Of a DNA stretch of 64,000 nucleotides, positions 1-11,379 are shown in pieces. The translations under genes were made by a program, and so were the position numbers. The notes under the pieces were generated by a model. It ran no database searches. It was not told the DNA's origin and saw only the letters and a list, made by a program, of their open reading frames with translations. The DNA comes from DAONJL01 sp035405645 [NCBI: bacterium] (GTDB taxonomy: Bacteria > JAGOBX01 > DAONJL01): positions 4,512-68,511 of the forward strand of contig DAONJL010000010.1 in the NCBI GenBank assembly GCA_035405645.1, read 5' to 3'. Position 1 is the stretch's first letter. Every line of letters begins with the position of its first letter.

Positions 1-594
1 AAAATTGGATAACTGCCCTATTGTTGCTCTACATCTTAAATCTATTAATCTTATTTCTCCTGATGGCATTGTTATAAATGCATATTTATCTGATTTTGAT
101 GTTAATTGGGCTGCACACCCTGCACTACGAACTAATTTTCCACCTAGTCCTGGTATCAATTCAATATTATGAATTGTTGTACCTGATGGTATATTCTTTA
201 ATGGCATACAATTACCAATCTGAACTTCTACTTTTTCACCTGATATTACTTTATCTCCTACTTTTAAATCTAAAGGTGCTAATATATATCGCTTTTCTCC
301 ATCTGCATATACGATTAATGCTATAAATGTATTTCTATTTGGGTCATATTCTATTGCTGCTACTTTCCCTTCTATATTATCTTTGTCTCTTTTAAAATCT
401 ATTATTCGATAAATTTTTTTTGACCCGCCGCCTCGATGCCGCGATGTTATTCTTCCATATACATTTCTTCCACAATTTTTCTTTATTGCTTTTATTAATC
501 TCTTTTCTGGTTCTTTCTTTGTTAACTGTGAAAAATCCTGACCCATCATTCCTCGTCGACCTGGTGTAGTTGGTTTATAAAATTTTATTCCCAT
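1..594 (-). CDS. rplB: 50S ribosomal protein L2, 3' part missing (window edge)
   Basis: Reading the minus strand from an ATG at 594 gives 198 codons that stay open to the window edge, so about 75 C-terminal residues of the usual ~275 are missing. The start [16 protein letters not shown], the [10 protein letters not shown] segment and the EYDPNRN stretch are typical of L2, which binds 23S rRNA and supports the peptidyl-transferase centre. The catalytic-loop histidine region lies outside the window. It follows rplW by about 16 bases as the last visible gene of the S10-type cluster. Confidence 0.97.
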   Translation of the reverse strand, partial: MGIKFYKPTTPGRRGMMGQDFSQLTKKEPEKRLIKAIKKNCGRNVYGRITSRHRGGGSKKIYRIIDFKRDKDNIEGKVAAIEYDPNRNTFIALIVYADGEKRYILAPLDLKVGDKVISGEKVEVQIGNCMPLKNIPSGTTIHNIELIPGLGGKLVRSAGCAAQLTSKSDKYAFITMPSGEIRLIDLRCRATIGQLSNF

Positions 595-610
595 ATCTCA
601 TCTCCATCTT

Positions 611-904
611 TTATTTTAAACTATTAAATGCCTCTATACTCTGTCCTTCTTTTAATTCTACTATTGCTTTTTTTCTATCATTTAATTTTCCTTCTATTCT
701 TCTGAAATTCTTTATTTTTCCTTTTATATTTATTACATTCACTTTTGTTACATTTACATTAAATAATTTTTCTATTGCTGTTTTTATTTCTTTTTTATTT
801 ACTTTTGGATCTACATAAAAAGAATACTTATTTTCTTTACTTACTAAATTCAAACTCTTTTCATTTATTATTGGCTTAATAATTATTTTATGATAAATAC
901 TCAT
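611..904 (-). CDS. rplW: 50S ribosomal protein L23
   Basis: A 97-residue protein of normal length for L23, the 23S rRNA domain III binder at the peptide exit tunnel that docks trigger factor and SRP. Visible hallmarks are the early IIKPIINEKS segment, YSFYVDPKVNKKEIKTAIEK and the basic loop around VNVINIKGKIKNFRR. Its start overlaps the rplD stop (904 versus 901, an ATGA arrangement), so the two are probably translationally coupled. Confidence 0.97.
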   Translation of the reverse strand: MSIYHKIIIKPIINEKSLNLVSKENKYSFYVDPKVNKKEIKTAIEKLFNVNVTKVNVINIKGKIKNFRRIEGKLNDRKKAIVELKEGQSIEAFNSLK

Positions 905-1524
905 TTCAATTTCTCCTCTATCTTTGATACTAAATCTTTTTTTATTACTATTGTATCGGCTTTTACAATATCATATATATTTATATTATTTACATTTATT
1001 ACTTTCGTTGTTGGAATATTTCTTATTGATTTTTTTAATATTTCATCTTCTTTGCTGATTATAAATAATATTTTTTTATTCAAATTCATTTTATTTAAAA
1101 AATTTTGAATTACTTTTGTTTTTGGTGTTTCAAGATTTATCTCATCAATAATTATTATTTTATTTTCTTTGCATTTATTTGTTAATCCTGATTTTAATGC
1201 AATTCTTTTTTTCTTCTTTGTAAATTTATATGTATAATCTCGTGGCTTTGGTCCAAATGTTATTCCTCCACCTATCCATAAAGGGCTTTTTCGCGTGCCT
1301 GCTCTTGCTCGACCTGTCCCTTTCTGACGCCACGGTTTTTTACTACTACCTACTATTTCTGCTCTGGTTTTTGTCGATGCTGTGCCTAATCTTTTATTCC
1401 TTAAATATGCTACTATTCCTTCATATATACAATTTGTATTTATTTCACTATTAAATACTTCATCATTTAATTCATATTCACCTAATTTCTCGCCATTTAA
1501 ATTATATATTCCTGCAATTGCCAT
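901..1524 (-). CDS. rplD: 50S ribosomal protein L4
   Basis: A 207-residue L4, the usual length. It carries the tunnel-loop signature RQKGTGRARAGTRKSP followed by GGGITFGPKPRDY, the extended arm that lines the polypeptide exit tunnel and contacts 23S rRNA. In gammaproteobacteria L4 also represses its own S10 operon; nothing in this sequence shows whether that applies here. It sits 12 bases after rplC and overlaps rplW by 4 bases. Confidence 0.97.
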   Translation of the reverse strand: MAIAGIYNLNGEKLGEYELNDEVFNSEINTNCIYEGIVAYLRNKRLGTASTKTRAEIVGSSKKPWRQKGTGRARAGTRKSPLWIGGGITFGPKPRDYTYKFTKKKKRIALKSGLTNKCKENKIIIIDEINLETPKTKVIQNFLNKMNLNKKILFIISKEDEILKKSIRNIPTTKVINVNNINIYDIVKADTIVIKKDLVSKIEEKLK

Positions 1525-1535
1525 TTTACTGCTCC

Positions 1536-2186
1536 TTAATCTTTAGTTTTTATTTTCTTTACTGCTTTCTTAACTAATACATAAGAACCTTTTTTACCTG
1601 GAACTGCACCTTTAACTAATAATAATGAATTATTGTTATCTATTTTAACTATTAATAAATTTTGCATTGTTACTGTATTGCCACCCATTCTTCCTGGAAA
1701 TCTTTTACCTGGAAATACTCTCGCTGGAAATGTATATTGTCCAATAGAACCTAATTCGCGATGAAATTTTGAACCGTGTGCCATTGCGCCGCCGCCAAAG
1801 CCATGTCTTTTTACTACACCTTGAAAACCTTTTCCTTTTGTTGTGCCTGTTATATCTACATATTCATTTTCCTTAAATACATCACTTATTGTGATTTTAT
1901 CACCTGGTTTTAATACTTTATATTTATCTTCACTAAATTGAAATTCTCTTTCTATTCGCAATGGCGTAATATTTAATTTCTTATATACTCCTTTTTTTGG
2001 TTTATTTACTTTATTTTCTTTTACTTCATCATAACCTATTTTTATTGCATTATATCCATCTGTATCTTTTGACTTCTTCTGTAAAACATAACACGGTCCT
2101 AATTGAATAACTGTAACTGGAATACAGGTTCCATCTTCATTAAATACCTGTGTCATACCAATCTTTTTTCCTATCAATCCATCCAT
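1536..2186 (-). CDS. rplC: 50S ribosomal protein L3
   Basis: A 216-residue L3 beginning MDGLIGKKIGMTQVF. The segment GVVKRHGFGGGAMAHGSKFH followed by PGKRFPGRMGGNTVTMQN is the family's most conserved core, which approaches the peptidyl-transferase centre and includes the glutamine-methylation neighbourhood known from E. coli. It is co-directional with rpsJ (44-base gap) and rplD in standard S10 order. Confidence 0.97.
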   Translation of the reverse strand: MDGLIGKKIGMTQVFNEDGTCIPVTVIQLGPCYVLQKKSKDTDGYNAIKIGYDEVKENKVNKPKKGVYKKLNITPLRIEREFQFSEDKYKVLKPGDKITISDVFKENEYVDITGTTKGKGFQGVVKRHGFGGGAMAHGSKFHRELGSIGQYTFPARVFPGKRFPGRMGGNTVTMQNLLIVKIDNNNSLLLVKGAVPGKKGSYVLVKKAVKKIKTKD

Positions 2187-2229
2187 AATTAATCTCTTCC
2201 ATCCTTTTTATAATTTTTTTCTAATTTTA

Positions 2230-2553
2230 TTAGTCAGGCAATTTTAATTCTATATCTACTCCACCTGGTAGTTTCAAATCATTTAATTTTCTTATTGTAT
2301 CATTTGATGGTTCAAATACTATATCTATAAGTCTTTTATGCGTTCTAATTTCAAATTGTTCTCTACTCTTTTTATTTACATGTGGTGAACGTAAAATTGT
2401 ATATCTCTTTATTTTTGTAGGAAAAGGAACAGGTCCTATTATTTTAGCACCTAATTCCTTTACTGCTTCTATTATATTCTTTATTGATTTATCAATTAAC
2501 CTATGGTCAAAAGAACGCAATATTATTCTTATTTTCTGATAATCATCTGGCAT
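2230..2553 (-). CDS. rpsJ: 30S ribosomal protein S10 (NusE)
   Basis: A 107-residue S10, close to the usual ~103. The family core is visible: [17 protein letters not shown], then [13 protein letters not shown] and the [19 protein letters not shown] loop. S10 is a 30S head protein and, as NusE, a partner of NusG and NusB in antitermination. Both S10 and NusG are encoded in this window. It follows tuf by 15 bases, so the str and S10 clusters are continuous. Confidence 0.97.
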   Translation of the reverse strand: MPDDYQKIRIILRSFDHRLIDKSIKNIIEAVKELGAKIIGPVPFPTKIKRYTILRSPHVNKKSREQFEIRTHKRLIDIVFEPSNDTIRKLNDLKLPGGVDIELKLPD

Positions 2554-2568
2554 ATTTTTTCTCCCTTG

Positions 2569-3780
2569 TTATTCTATAATTTCTGTAACCACTCCTGCGC
2601 CAACTGTTCTTCCGCCTTCGCGTATTGCAAATCTTTGCTGTTTTTCCATTGCTATTGGTTGTATTAATTTTATTTCTAAATTTGCATTATCACCTGGCAT
2701 TACCATTTCTACTCCTTCTGATAATTTTACTTCGCCTGTCACATCGGTTGTTCTGAAATAAAATTGTGGTCTATAGCCAGTGAAAAATGCTGTATGTCTG
2801 CCACCTTCTTCTTTCTTTAACACATATACTTCTGCTTTAAAATGTGTGTGTGGTGTGATTGAACCTGGTTTTGCTATTACCATTCCTCGTTCTACTTCTT
2901 CTTTCTTTACTCCTCTTAATAATGCTCCTATATTATCACCTGCTACTGCTTCATCTAATGTCTTTCTAAACATCTCTAATCCTGTGCATACTGTCTTTAA
3001 ACTTTCTTTTCTTAAACCTACTATTTCAACTTCTTCACCGACTTTTATTTTGCCACGCTCTACTCTACCAGTTGCTACTGTTCCGCGTCCCTGTATTGTA
3101 AATACATCTTCTACACTTATTAAAAATGGTTTGTCTATCTCGCGCTCTGGTATTGGGATATATTCATCTATTGCTTTGATTAAATCAAATATACATTTTG
3201 CATCTTCATGGTCTGGGGATGATGCATTTAATGCTTTCCATGCTGATCCTCTTACTATTGGTGTTTCATCACCTGGAAATTCATATTTATTTAATAATTC
3301 TCGAACTTCCATTTCAACTAAATCAATTAACTCTGGATCATCTACTACATCGCATTTGTTTAAAAATACTACAATTTTTGGCACTCCGACTTGTCTTGCT
3401 AATAAGATATGCTCTCTTGTCTGTGGCATTGGTCCATCTGCTGCTGATACAACCAGTATTGCTCCATCCATTTGTGCTGCTCCAGTTATCATATTCTTCA
3501 CATAATCTGCGTGCCCAGGACAATCAACATGCGCATAATGTCTTGTTTCTGATTGATATTCTACATGGGCTGTTGACACTGTCAATATCTTTGTTGCATC
3601 TCTTCTAAAATTTTTTGCATCTGCTTTTGCTACTTCATCATATGAAACAAATTGTGATAATCCTTTTGCTGCTAATACTTTTGTTATTGCACTTGTTAAT
3701 GTTGTCTTCCCGTGATCAACATGTCCAATTGTTCCAATATTAACATGCGGTTTCGACCTATCAAATTTTTCTTTTGCCAT
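2569..3780 (-). CDS. tuf: Translation elongation factor Tu with atypical switch I
   Basis: A 403-residue EF-Tu that delivers aminoacyl-tRNA to the ribosome. The P-loop GHVDHGKT (residues 20-27), DCPGH (86-90), NKCD and the SAW segment of the fifth GTP-binding loop are intact, and domains 2 and 3 end in the usual [12 protein letters not shown]. Switch I is unusual. Where most bacteria have an RGITI-type sequence, this protein reads [17 protein letters not shown] (59-75), with Thr67 at the Mg-coordinating threonine position. Reading frame and flanks are continuous, so this is not a frameshift. I recall similar switch I sequences in some planctomycete EF-Tu proteins but cannot check this here. 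The neighbours fusA and rpsJ show it is the main str-operon copy. Confidence 0.96.
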   Translation of the reverse strand: MAKEKFDRSKPHVNIGTIGHVDHGKTTLTSAITKVLAAKGLSQFVSYDEVAKADAKNFRRDATKILTVSTAHVEYQSETRHYAHVDCPGHADYVKNMITGAAQMDGAILVVSAADGPMPQTREHILLARQVGVPKIVVFLNKCDVVDDPELIDLVEMEVRELLNKYEFPGDETPIVRGSAWKALNASSPDHEDAKCIFDLIKAIDEYIPIPEREIDKPFLISVEDVFTIQGRGTVATGRVERGKIKVGEEVEIVGLRKESLKTVCTGLEMFRKTLDEAVAGDNIGALLRGVKKEEVERGMVIAKPGSITPHTHFKAEVYVLKKEEGGRHTAFFTGYRPQFYFRTTDVTGEVKLSEGVEMVMPGDNANLEIKLIQPIAMEKQQRFAIREGGRTVGAGVVTEIIE

Positions 3781-3826
3781 TTTTTATCAACCCCTTTTTA
3801 TAAAATTCTTTTTAAAACTTTTCATT

Positions 3827-5899
3827 TTATGCTACGCCTCTTATTTTATATATTATCGTTTTTGCTATATTTTCACTTATTTCATTATATGAGTGATATT
3901 GCATTGTATATATTGCTCTGCCCTGTGTTAAACTTCTTAATGTTGTTGCATAGCCAAACATTTCTGATAATGGAACTAATGCTTCTATATGATTTTTTAC
4001 ACCACTTTTTATTAAATTCTGTATGGTCCCACGGCGACTATTTATATCACTTATTACTTCGCCTATATATTCTTCTGGAACTATTATATCTACTCTCATT
4101 ATTGGTTCAAGTAAATATGGACTTGCTTTATTACAAGCTTCTTGAAAAGCACTTACTGCTGCCATTCTATATGCTATTTCATTTGAATCTTCTTGAAATG
4201 AACCGCCAATTATTCGAACTTTTATATTTATTACTGGATAACCAACAAGCACCCCACTTTCAAGTGAACTTCTTATACTCTCTTCTACACAATTAATATA
4301 TCTGCGTGGTATTACATCTTCTGATGTTTTATTTTCAAATATATAATATTTATCACACGGTTCTACTTCAAGTATTATATGTCCATATATATTCTTATTT
4401 CCTAATTGTTTCATTATTTTTGCTTCAGCGCTTGCTCGTTCTTTTATTGATTCTTTATATGCTACCTGTGGTTTTCCTACATTTGGCGTTACATTGAATT
4501 CCCTTTTTAATCTATCTATTATTATATCTAAATGTAATTCGCCCATACCCGATATTACCATTTGGCCTGTTGTTTCATCTACTTTCATTTTAAATGTCGG
4601 ATCTTCTTCTGTTAATTTATTTAATGATATATTTAATTTATCAAAATCAATCTTTGAGCGGGGTTCGATTGCTATTGATACTACTGGTTGTGCAAATTGT
4701 AAATTCTCTAATATTATTTTTCGCTTTTCTGAACATAATGTTTCGCCTGTTATAGTTTTATTTAATCCTACTATTGCGCCTATATTGCCTGCTGTTAATT
4801 CCTCTATCTGATTCTTTTTATTTGAATGCATTTCTAATATATTATTTACACGCTCGCGAATACTTTTATTCGAATTATATATTACCTGTCCTTTTTCTAT
4901 TTTCCCTGAATATACTCGCACATACACTAATCTACCTGAATATGGGTCATTTGCTACTTTAAATGCTAATGCTACTAATGGCTCTTTTTCATCTGCTTTA
5001 CTTGTTATTATTTTATTTGTATCATCTGCTGCATAGCCCTTTACTTCGCCAATATCTATTGGTGATGGTAAATATTCAACTATTCCATCTAATAATTTTT
5101 GCACACCTTTATTTTTTAATGCGCTACCACAAAATACTGGTACACCTTTATTTCCTAATGTTATTCTTCGTATTGCTTCTTTTATTTCTTCTTCTTTTAT
5201 TTCTTCACTATGAACATATTTCTCCATTATTTTTTCATCTAATTCTGAAACTGTTTCAATTAATTTGCTATGATATTTACTTGCAAGTTCTTTTAATTCT
5301 TCTGGTATTTCATGCTCATTATAATTTATTCCATAATTTTCTTCTTCCCATATATATGCCTTCATTTTTATTAAATCAACTACTCCACAAAATGTATCTT
5401 CAATACCAATTGGTAATTGCATTACTATTGGAATTGCTCCTAATTTTTCCTTTATTTCTTTTATTACATTAAAATAATTTGCTCCTAATCTATCAAGTTT
5501 ATTTACAAATGCTAATCTTGGAACTTTATATTTATTTGCCTGATGCCAGACTGTTTCACTTTGAGGTTCTACTCCACCTACGCCACAAAAAACTGCAATC
5601 GCACCATCAAGCACTCGCAAACTTCTTTCTACTTCTGCTGTAAAATCTACATGACCGGGAGTATCAATTATATTTATTCTTTTTTCTAACCAAAAACATG
5701 TTGTTGCTGCTGATGTTATTGTTATTCCGCGTTCTTGTTCCTGTATCATCCAATCCATTGTCGCTGTGCCTTCATCCACTTCTCCTATTTTATAGTTCTT
5801 ACCTGTATAATATAGTATTCTTTCGGTTAATGTTGTTTTACCTGCATCAATATGCGCCATTATGCCTATGTTTCTTATATCACTAATTAAAAAATTCAT
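3827..5899 (-). CDS. fusA: Translation elongation factor G
   Basis: A 690-residue translocase GTPase, normal length for EF-G. Motifs in order: P-loop AHIDAGKTT near residue 15, switch [22 protein letters not shown] (most EF-G have NKMD), then domains II-V with MGELHLDI in domain III. Unlike EF-Tu next door, its switch I is canonical. It lies in rpsG-fusA-tuf order. A 183-base gap containing a long hairpin separates it from rpsG, and the gap to tuf is 46 bases. Confidence 0.97.
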   Translation of the reverse strand: MNFLISDIRNIGIMAHIDAGKTTLTERILYYTGKNYKIGEVDEGTATMDWMIQEQERGITITSAATTCFWLEKRINIIDTPGHVDFTAEVERSLRVLDGAIAVFCGVGGVEPQSETVWHQANKYKVPRLAFVNKLDRLGANYFNVIKEIKEKLGAIPIVMQLPIGIEDTFCGVVDLIKMKAYIWEEENYGINYNEHEIPEELKELASKYHSKLIETVSELDEKIMEKYVHSEEIKEEEIKEAIRRITLGNKGVPVFCGSALKNKGVQKLLDGIVEYLPSPIDIGEVKGYAADDTNKIITSKADEKEPLVALAFKVANDPYSGRLVYVRVYSGKIEKGQVIYNSNKSIRERVNNILEMHSNKKNQIEELTAGNIGAIVGLNKTITGETLCSEKRKIILENLQFAQPVVSIAIEPRSKIDFDKLNISLNKLTEEDPTFKMKVDETTGQMVISGMGELHLDIIIDRLKREFNVTPNVGKPQVAYKESIKERASAEAKIMKQLGNKNIYGHIILEVEPCDKYYIFENKTSEDVIPRRYINCVEESIRSSLESGVLVGYPVINIKVRIIGGSFQEDSNEIAYRMAAVSAFQEACNKASPYLLEPIMRVDIIVPEEYIGEVISDINSRRGTIQNLIKSGVKNHIEALVPLSEMFGYATTLRSLTQGRAIYTMQYHSYNEISENIAKTIIYKIRGVA

Positions 5900-5956
5900 A
5901 ACTTTCTTCTTTTTAAATTTTGTTTTATTTATTACATTTTAGAAAGGCTCTTTAAT

Positions 5957-6002
5957 CGAAGTATTTATATTGTGAATCTTTTTTCACACCATAAATACTT
6001 CG
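5957..6002 (-). promoter_or_regulatory. Long hairpin in the rpsG-fusA intergenic region
   Basis: Two 20-base arms (5957-5976 and 5983-6002) pair at 18 of 20 positions around a 6-base loop. In the minus-strand transcript one of the two imperfect positions is a G-U pair. No run of U follows the stem in either direction, so it does not look like an intrinsic terminator. An RNA-processing site or a regulatory or stability element between rpsG and fusA is more likely. The function is inferred. Confidence 0.6.
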
Positions 6003-6081
6003 ACTATTGCCTCTCCTTTAATAATAAAACTTTTATCATTTTTTATTTAAACTTTTTTTATTCTAAAAACAATACACACTT

Positions 6082-6558
6082 TTACCATTTATAATGAGCA
6101 AATGCTCTATTTGATTCTGCCATCTTCTGAACATCTTCTCGTTTCTTTATTCCTGCACCTGTATTATTATATGCTGCTATTATCTCTTTTGCCAATTTTG
6201 TTGGAAAACCTTTTTCACTTCTTTGCTTTGCAAATGAATGCAACCATCTAAATGCTAACATCTGTTTTCTATCAGGTGGAACTTCTACTGGCACCTGATA
6301 TGTTGCACCACCTACTCTTCTTGGTCTAACTTCTAATTCTGGTTTTAAATTTTCTATTGCTTTATTAAATACTTCTAATGGATTTTGTTTTAATTCTTTT
6401 TCTACTAAATCAAATGCTTTATATACTATCTGTTGCGCTCGACTTTTTTTCCCGCGTTCCATTACTATATTTATAAATTTACTTAATACTTTATCATTAT
6501 ATTTTGAATCTGGTTTTACTTCTCTTTTTATGTTTCTTAATATTTTTTTTCTTGGCAT
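6082..6558 (-). CDS. rpsG: 30S ribosomal protein S7
   Basis: A 158-residue S7, the primary 16S rRNA 3'-domain assembly protein. Recognisable segments are KYNDKVLSKFINIVMERGKK, the VRPRRVGGATYQVPVEV hairpin that reaches the E site, and MAESNRAFAHYKW at the end. It is 13 bases downstream of rpsL and is the gene just before the hairpin-containing gap. In E. coli S7 represses the str operon; whether that holds here is not visible. Confidence 0.97.
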   Translation of the reverse strand: MPRKKILRNIKREVKPDSKYNDKVLSKFINIVMERGKKSRAQQIVYKAFDLVEKELKQNPLEVFNKAIENLKPELEVRPRRVGGATYQVPVEVPPDRKQMLAFRWLHSFAKQRSEKGFPTKLAKEIIAAYNNTGAGIKKREDVQKMAESNRAFAHYKW

Positions 6559-6571
6559 TTTTCTTTCATCC

Positions 6572-6946
6572 TCATTCTTTTGGTTTTTTTGCTCCGTATT
6601 TAGAGCGTCCCTGTTTTCGTTTTTCTACTCCTGTTGTATCATAACTTCCTCTTATTATATGATATCTTATTCCTGGTAAATCTTTTACTCTTCCTCCGCG
6701 TATTAATACTATTGAATGCTCCTGTAAATTATGTCCCTCGCCTGGTATATATGCTGTTACCTCCTCGCCATTTGTTAATCTTACTCTTGCTACTTTTCTT
6801 AATGCTGAATTTGGTTTCTTCGGTGTCGTTGTATATACTCTTAAACAAACTCCTCTTTTTTGGGGACATCTTCCTAATGCTTTTGTCATATATCTTTTTT
6901 TCTTTTCTTGTCTGCCTTTCTTTATCAATTGATTAATTGTTGGCAA
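6572..6946 (-). CDS. rpsL: 30S ribosomal protein S12, TTG start
   Basis: I choose the TTG at 6946, which gives [11 protein letters not shown], the family's conserved N-terminus, with the Shine-Dalgarno AAAGGAG 8 bases upstream. An in-frame GTG at 6955 overlaps that site and cannot be the start. The protein has 124 residues. [10 protein letters not shown] contains the lysine whose mutation gives streptomycin resistance, so the protein looks streptomycin-sensitive. GRVKDLPG contains the aspartate that RimO methylthiolates, and rimO is encoded at 47698-48975. Confidence 0.96.
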   Translation of the reverse strand: MPTINQLIKKGRQEKKKRYMTKALGRCPQKRGVCLRVYTTTPKKPNSALRKVARVRLTNGEEVTAYIPGEGHNLQEHSIVLIRGGRVKDLPGIRYHIIRGSYDTTGVEKRKQGRSKYGAKKPKE

Positions 6947-6998
6947 ATAAATCACTCCTTTATACTATTTATAATTCATTATAAAAATTGAAAAAAAA

Positions 6999-7027
6999 TT
7001 TATATATTAATTTTTTTCTTTTGTCAA
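6999..7027 (-). promoter_or_regulatory. Promoter of the rpsL-rpsG-fusA-tuf-S10 run
   Basis: The minus strand has TTGACA (7022-7027), a 17-base spacer and TATAAA (6999-7004), about 50 bases before the rpsL start. It lies in a very A-rich stretch between the rpoC stop and rpsL. The architecture is nearly identical to the rpmG promoter at 18462-18490, which suggests shared strong sigma70-type expression. Confidence 0.8.
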
Positions 7028-7056
7028 GAAAAATTTTATTTTTTTTTAATTTTTTT

Positions 7057-10000
7057 TTATTCATTCTGTGAAACCTTTTTTTCGAGAAAATCGCGAACAC
7101 TTTTTGCCAATTGCTGTTCTTCTTTTCCTTCTTCTAAATCTAACAATAAATTATTTACTTTTTTCACTATATCATCAACTGTATGGATTTGTTCTCGATA
7201 TATTTTTAATCCTGTTCCTGCTGTTATTAAATGTCCTATTATTACATTTTCTTTTAAGCCTTTTAATTCATCCTTTTTACCTTGTATTGATGCTGCTGTT
7301 AATACTTTTCTTGTATCCTGAAATGACGCTGCTGATATAAAACTTTCTGTTCCAATAGATGCTTTTGTTATTCCTAATAATACTGGTGAAAATTTTGCCG
7401 GTTTTTTTCGTTCTTCTACCATCTTTAAATTATATTCCATTAATTCCATCTTATTCACTAATGAATTTAACTGATATGGTGTATCACCACTATCTTCTAT
7501 TTTTACTTTCTTTAACATCTGTCTTATGATTATTTCAAAATGTTTATCATTTATTTTTACGCCCTGATGTCTATATACTTCCTGTATATTTTTTATCATA
7601 AATTCTGCTAATTCTATTTCACCTTTTATTTTTAATACATCGTGTGGATTTATCGTTCCTTCTATTAATGGATCTCCTGCTTTTACTTCATCGCCATCAT
7701 GAACAAGTAAATATCTACCAAATGGAACTTTATATTCTTTTGCATCAGTTTCTTTTCCTATTTTACCTTGTTTGTCTATTGGTATTACTTTTATTCTACG
7801 AACATTCTCATTTCCCTCTCTTTTTAATATTTTAACTATTCCATCTATTTCTGTTACTATTGCACGTTCTCTTTTCTTTATTCTTGCTTCAAATAATTCT
7901 TCTACTTTTGGTAAACCACCAGTTATATCTTTTGTCTTACTTAATTCTGATGGTATTTTTGCAAGTGTTTCGCCTGCTTGAACTTCTGCGTTTTCATTTA
8001 TTACTAAATATGCACCATAAGGTATATCATATTCCATCACTGTTTTGCCTGTTACTAATATTCTTGGATGTAACTTTCTTTCCTTATCTTCTACTATTTT
8101 CTTTATTATCATTCCAGTTATTTCATCGTGTTCTTCTTTTAATGTTCTATCGATTACTATATCTACAAATTTTACTATACCTGTATTTTCTGTAATTATT
8201 AAATTATTATATGTATCGAATTCTGCTATAAGTGTATTTGGTTCGAGTATATCTCCTTCTTCTACTTTTATTTTCGCACCAACTTTTAATTGTATTTCTT
8301 GTTCATCGCCTAATATATATATTTTGCTACCCATCTTATTTTCCTCTAACTTTGATTTTATTATTCCTGTTGCTGGTGCGTTTATATACTTCTCACCGCT
8401 TTTCGCTATTTTATCACCTTTATTTACCCACATATTATCTGGTATTATTATCTTATATTCTTTTGGTATTACCATATCTTTTAATACTCGCCGCACTATT
8501 ATATTTGCCTGTCTTAATGATATTATTTCATCATTTAATTTTACTACTTTTTTTGGTATCTCCTGAATTAGTACTGGATATGGTAATCTTGTATCTTTGA
8601 TTCCACCAGCAGATGCTATTCCACCATAGTGAAATGTTCGCATTGTTAATTGTGTTCCTGGTTCACCTATTGATTGTGCTGCTATTATTCCAACTGCTTC
8701 TCCGACCTTTACTATTTTGCCTGTTGCTAAATTTCTTCCATAACATTTTGCACATATCCCTTCTTTTGCTTCACAGGTTAGCACTGTCCTGATTTTTAAT
8801 TTTTCAAATCCTGCTTTTACTATCTTATCTGCTATTTCTTCTGTTATTTCTTGATTTGCTTCTATTATTATTTCTCCTGTTATTGGATGTATTACATCAT
8901 CTAATGTTACTCTTCCTATTATCCTATCAATAAATGGCACTATTACATTTTCGCCCTCTTTTAATGCCTTTATACTAACTCCATTCATTGTCCCGCAATC
9001 CTCTGTTCGTATTACTACATCCTGTGCAACATCAACTAATCTTCTTGTTAAATATCCTGCTGTTGCTGTTTTTAATGCTGTATCTGCGAGCCCCTTTCTT
9101 GCACCATGTGTTGAAATAAAATATTCGAGCACTGTCAATCCTTCTTTAAAACTTGCTTTTATTGGCAATTCTATTATTTCGCCTGATGGTTTTGCCATTA
9201 ATCCTCGCATTCCTATAAGTTGTCGAACTTGCTGGTCTGACCCACGTGCTCCTGAAAAAACCATCAATGCTATTGGATTATTTCCTTGCTCTCGTTCTTT
9301 TAAATCATTTCTTATTAGTATTGATATTTCATCTACTGCGCGTTGCCATAAATCAATTACTTTATTATACATCTCTTCTTCGGTTATATAGCCTTTCATT
9401 CTTTGATCTTTTATTTTTTCCACTTCTTTTTCTGTTTTATTTATTATTTCATATTTTGCTTTTGATACTTTTAAATCGCCTATACCTATTGAACAACCGA
9501 GTTTTGTTGCTGCTTTAAAGCCTATCATTTTTATACTATCTAAAAATTTTATTGTAATATAAGCTCCGTATTTTCTATAACAATCATCTACTATTCGCTC
9601 TATATTTCTCTTACTTATCTCTTCATTTATAAATTCTATTTCTTCTGGTATAACATCATTTAATAATACTCTTCCTACTGTTGTCTCAATTCTCTTCTCT
9701 TCATTTTTCTTTTTAATTTTTACTATTATATTTTGATGTATATCGACTTTATTTTCGTTATATGCTAATATCACTTCTGCTGCATTTGCATAATATTTTT
9801 TTGGTTTTTCTTGAACTGGTATTTCTCTTGTTAAATAATAAAGTCCTAATATTATGTCCTGCGTCGGTGTTACTAATGGTCTCCCATTTGCCGGTGATAA
9901 TATATTATTTGTTGATAACATCAACATCTTAGCTTCTATCTGTGCTAATTTTGATAATGGGATATGCACTGCCATCTGGTCTCCATCAAAATCTGCATTA

Positions 10001-11349
10001 AATGCTGTGCACACTAATGGATGTAATCTTATTGCTTTTCCTTCTATTAATATTGGTTCAAATGCCTGTATTCCTAATCTGTGTAATGTTGGTGCGCGAT
10101 TCAATAATACTGGATGATTCTGTATCACTTCATCCAATACATCCCATACTTCTGGTGATGCTTTATCAACAAGTTTTTTTGCGCCATTTATATTATTTAC
10201 TATTTTCTTTTCAACTAATTTATTCATTATAAATGGCTTAAATAATTCAAGTGCCATTATCTTTGGTAGACCACATTGATTCATCCTTAAATCAGGTCCT
10301 ATTACTATTACAGACCGACCAGAATAATCAACTCGCTTGCCTAACAAATTCTGTCTAAATCTACCTTGTTTACCTTTTAACATATCTGCTAATGATTTTA
10401 ATGGTCTTCCACCAGCGCCTGTTACTGGTTTGCCTCGTCGTCCATTATCAAATAATGCATCTACTGCTTCCTGTAACATTCGCTTCTCGTTTCTTATTAT
10501 TATATCTGGCGCATTTAATTCTATTAATCGTTTTAATCTATTATTCCGATTTATTATCCTTCTGTATAAATCATTTATATCTGAAGTTGCAAATCTTCCA
10601 CCTTCTAATTGAACCATTGGTCTTAAATCTGGTGGTATCACTGGTATTACATCTAGTATCATCCATTCAGGACGATTATCTGACGCTAAAAAAGAACCAA
10701 TTAAATCTAATCTTACTGCTAACTTCTTCTTTTCTTGTTTTGATTTTGTTTTTGTAAATTTTTCTCGTAATTCTTCATATAATTCTTTTAAATTTATTTT
10801 TTGTAATAATTTTTTTATTGCTGCTGCACCCATATCTGCTTCAAATAAATCGCCAAATTTTTCAAGGCAATCTCTATATTCTTCTTCGGTTAATACCTGT
10901 CTTTCTTCAATTTCTGTTTTATCTGGTTTTTTACTTTCTGTTACTATATATCTCTTATAGTATAATACATCATCCAATGCATCCATTCTTAAATTTAATA
11001 ATACTGCTATTGGTGATGGTGTACCTTTATAAAACCATATATGTGATACTGGTGTAACTAATTCTATATGTCCCATTCTTTCACGGCGAACCTTCGAATG
11101 TGTTACTTCCACTCCACATTTTTCACATTTAATTCCTTGATATTTTATTGTCTTGTATTTTCCACAATAACATTCCCAATCTTTTGTTGGTCCAAATATT
11201 CTTTCACAAAATAATGAACCTGTTTCTGGTTTAAATGTTCGATAATTTATTGTTTCTGGTTTTTTTACTTCACCATACGAACGCTCTCTTATATATTCAG
11301 GTGACGCTAATTCTATTTGAATTGCTGAAAATTCTAAAAAATTTTCCAA
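7057..11349 (-). CDS. rpoC: DNA-directed RNA polymerase subunit beta'
   Basis: A 1430-residue beta' subunit starting at a TTG with GAGAGGTG placed 7 bases upstream; the N-terminus [20 protein letters not shown] fits the family. The first zinc site (CYCGKYK...CEKCG) is near residue 60. The catalytic [12 protein letters not shown] holds the Mg-binding aspartates, and a second cysteine cluster ([13 protein letters not shown]) lies in the C-terminal half. There is no large lineage insertion obvious by eye. It is separated from rpoB by about 30 bases and is the last gene of the rif-type run. Confidence 0.97.
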   Translation of the reverse strand: MENFLEFSAIQIELASPEYIRERSYGEVKKPETINYRTFKPETGSLFCERIFGPTKDWECYCGKYKTIKYQGIKCEKCGVEVTHSKVRRERMGHIELVTPVSHIWFYKGTPSPIAVLLNLRMDALDDVLYYKRYIVTESKKPDKTEIEERQVLTEEEYRDCLEKFGDLFEADMGAAAIKKLLQKINLKELYEELREKFTKTKSKQEKKKLAVRLDLIGSFLASDNRPEWMILDVIPVIPPDLRPMVQLEGGRFATSDINDLYRRIINRNNRLKRLIELNAPDIIIRNEKRMLQEAVDALFDNGRRGKPVTGAGGRPLKSLADMLKGKQGRFRQNLLGKRVDYSGRSVIVIGPDLRMNQCGLPKIMALELFKPFIMNKLVEKKIVNNINGAKKLVDKASPEVWDVLDEVIQNHPVLLNRAPTLHRLGIQAFEPILIEGKAIRLHPLVCTAFNADFDGDQMAVHIPLSKLAQIEAKMLMLSTNNILSPANGRPLVTPTQDIILGLYYLTREIPVQEKPKKYYANAAEVILAYNENKVDIHQNIIVKIKKKNEEKRIETTVGRVLLNDVIPEEIEFINEEISKRNIERIVDDCYRKYGAYITIKFLDSIKMIGFKAATKLGCSIGIGDLKVSKAKYEIINKTEKEVEKIKDQRMKGYITEEEMYNKVIDLWQRAVDEISILIRNDLKEREQGNNPIALMVFSGARGSDQQVRQLIGMRGLMAKPSGEIIELPIKASFKEGLTVLEYFISTHGARKGLADTALKTATAGYLTRRLVDVAQDVVIRTEDCGTMNGVSIKALKEGENVIVPFIDRIIGRVTLDDVIHPITGEIIIEANQEITEEIADKIVKAGFEKLKIRTVLTCEAKEGICAKCYGRNLATGKIVKVGEAVGIIAAQSIGEPGTQLTMRTFHYGGIASAGGIKDTRLPYPVLIQEIPKKVVKLNDEIISLRQANIIVRRVLKDMVIPKEYKIIIPDNMWVNKGDKIAKSGEKYINAPATGIIKSKLEENKMGSKIYILGDEQEIQLKVGAKIKVEEGDILEPNTLIAEFDTYNNLIITENTGIVKFVDIVIDRTLKEEHDEITGMIIKKIVEDKERKLHPRILVTGKTVMEYDIPYGAYLVINENAEVQAGETLAKIPSELSKTKDITGGLPKVEELFEARIKKRERAIVTEIDGIVKILKREGNENVRRIKVIPIDKQGKIGKETDAKEYKVPFGRYLLVHDGDEVKAGDPLIEGTINPHDVLKIKGEIELAEFMIKNIQEVYRHQGVKINDKHFEIIIRQMLKKVKIEDSGDTPYQLNSLVNKMELMEYNLKMVEERKKPAKFSPVLLGITKASIGTESFISAASFQDTRKVLTAASIQGKKDELKGLKENVIIGHLITAGTGLKIYREQIHTVDDIVKKVNNLLLDLEEGKEEQQLAKSVRDFLEKKVSQNE

Positions 11350-11379
11350 GGTTTTACACCTCTCTTTTTCTTTTATTTT

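Noticed and set aside
3560-3610. Frameshift in tuf as the cause of the odd switch I.
   Set aside because: The other frames do not restore RGITI, and the residues on both sides are canonical in the same frame without compensating indels.
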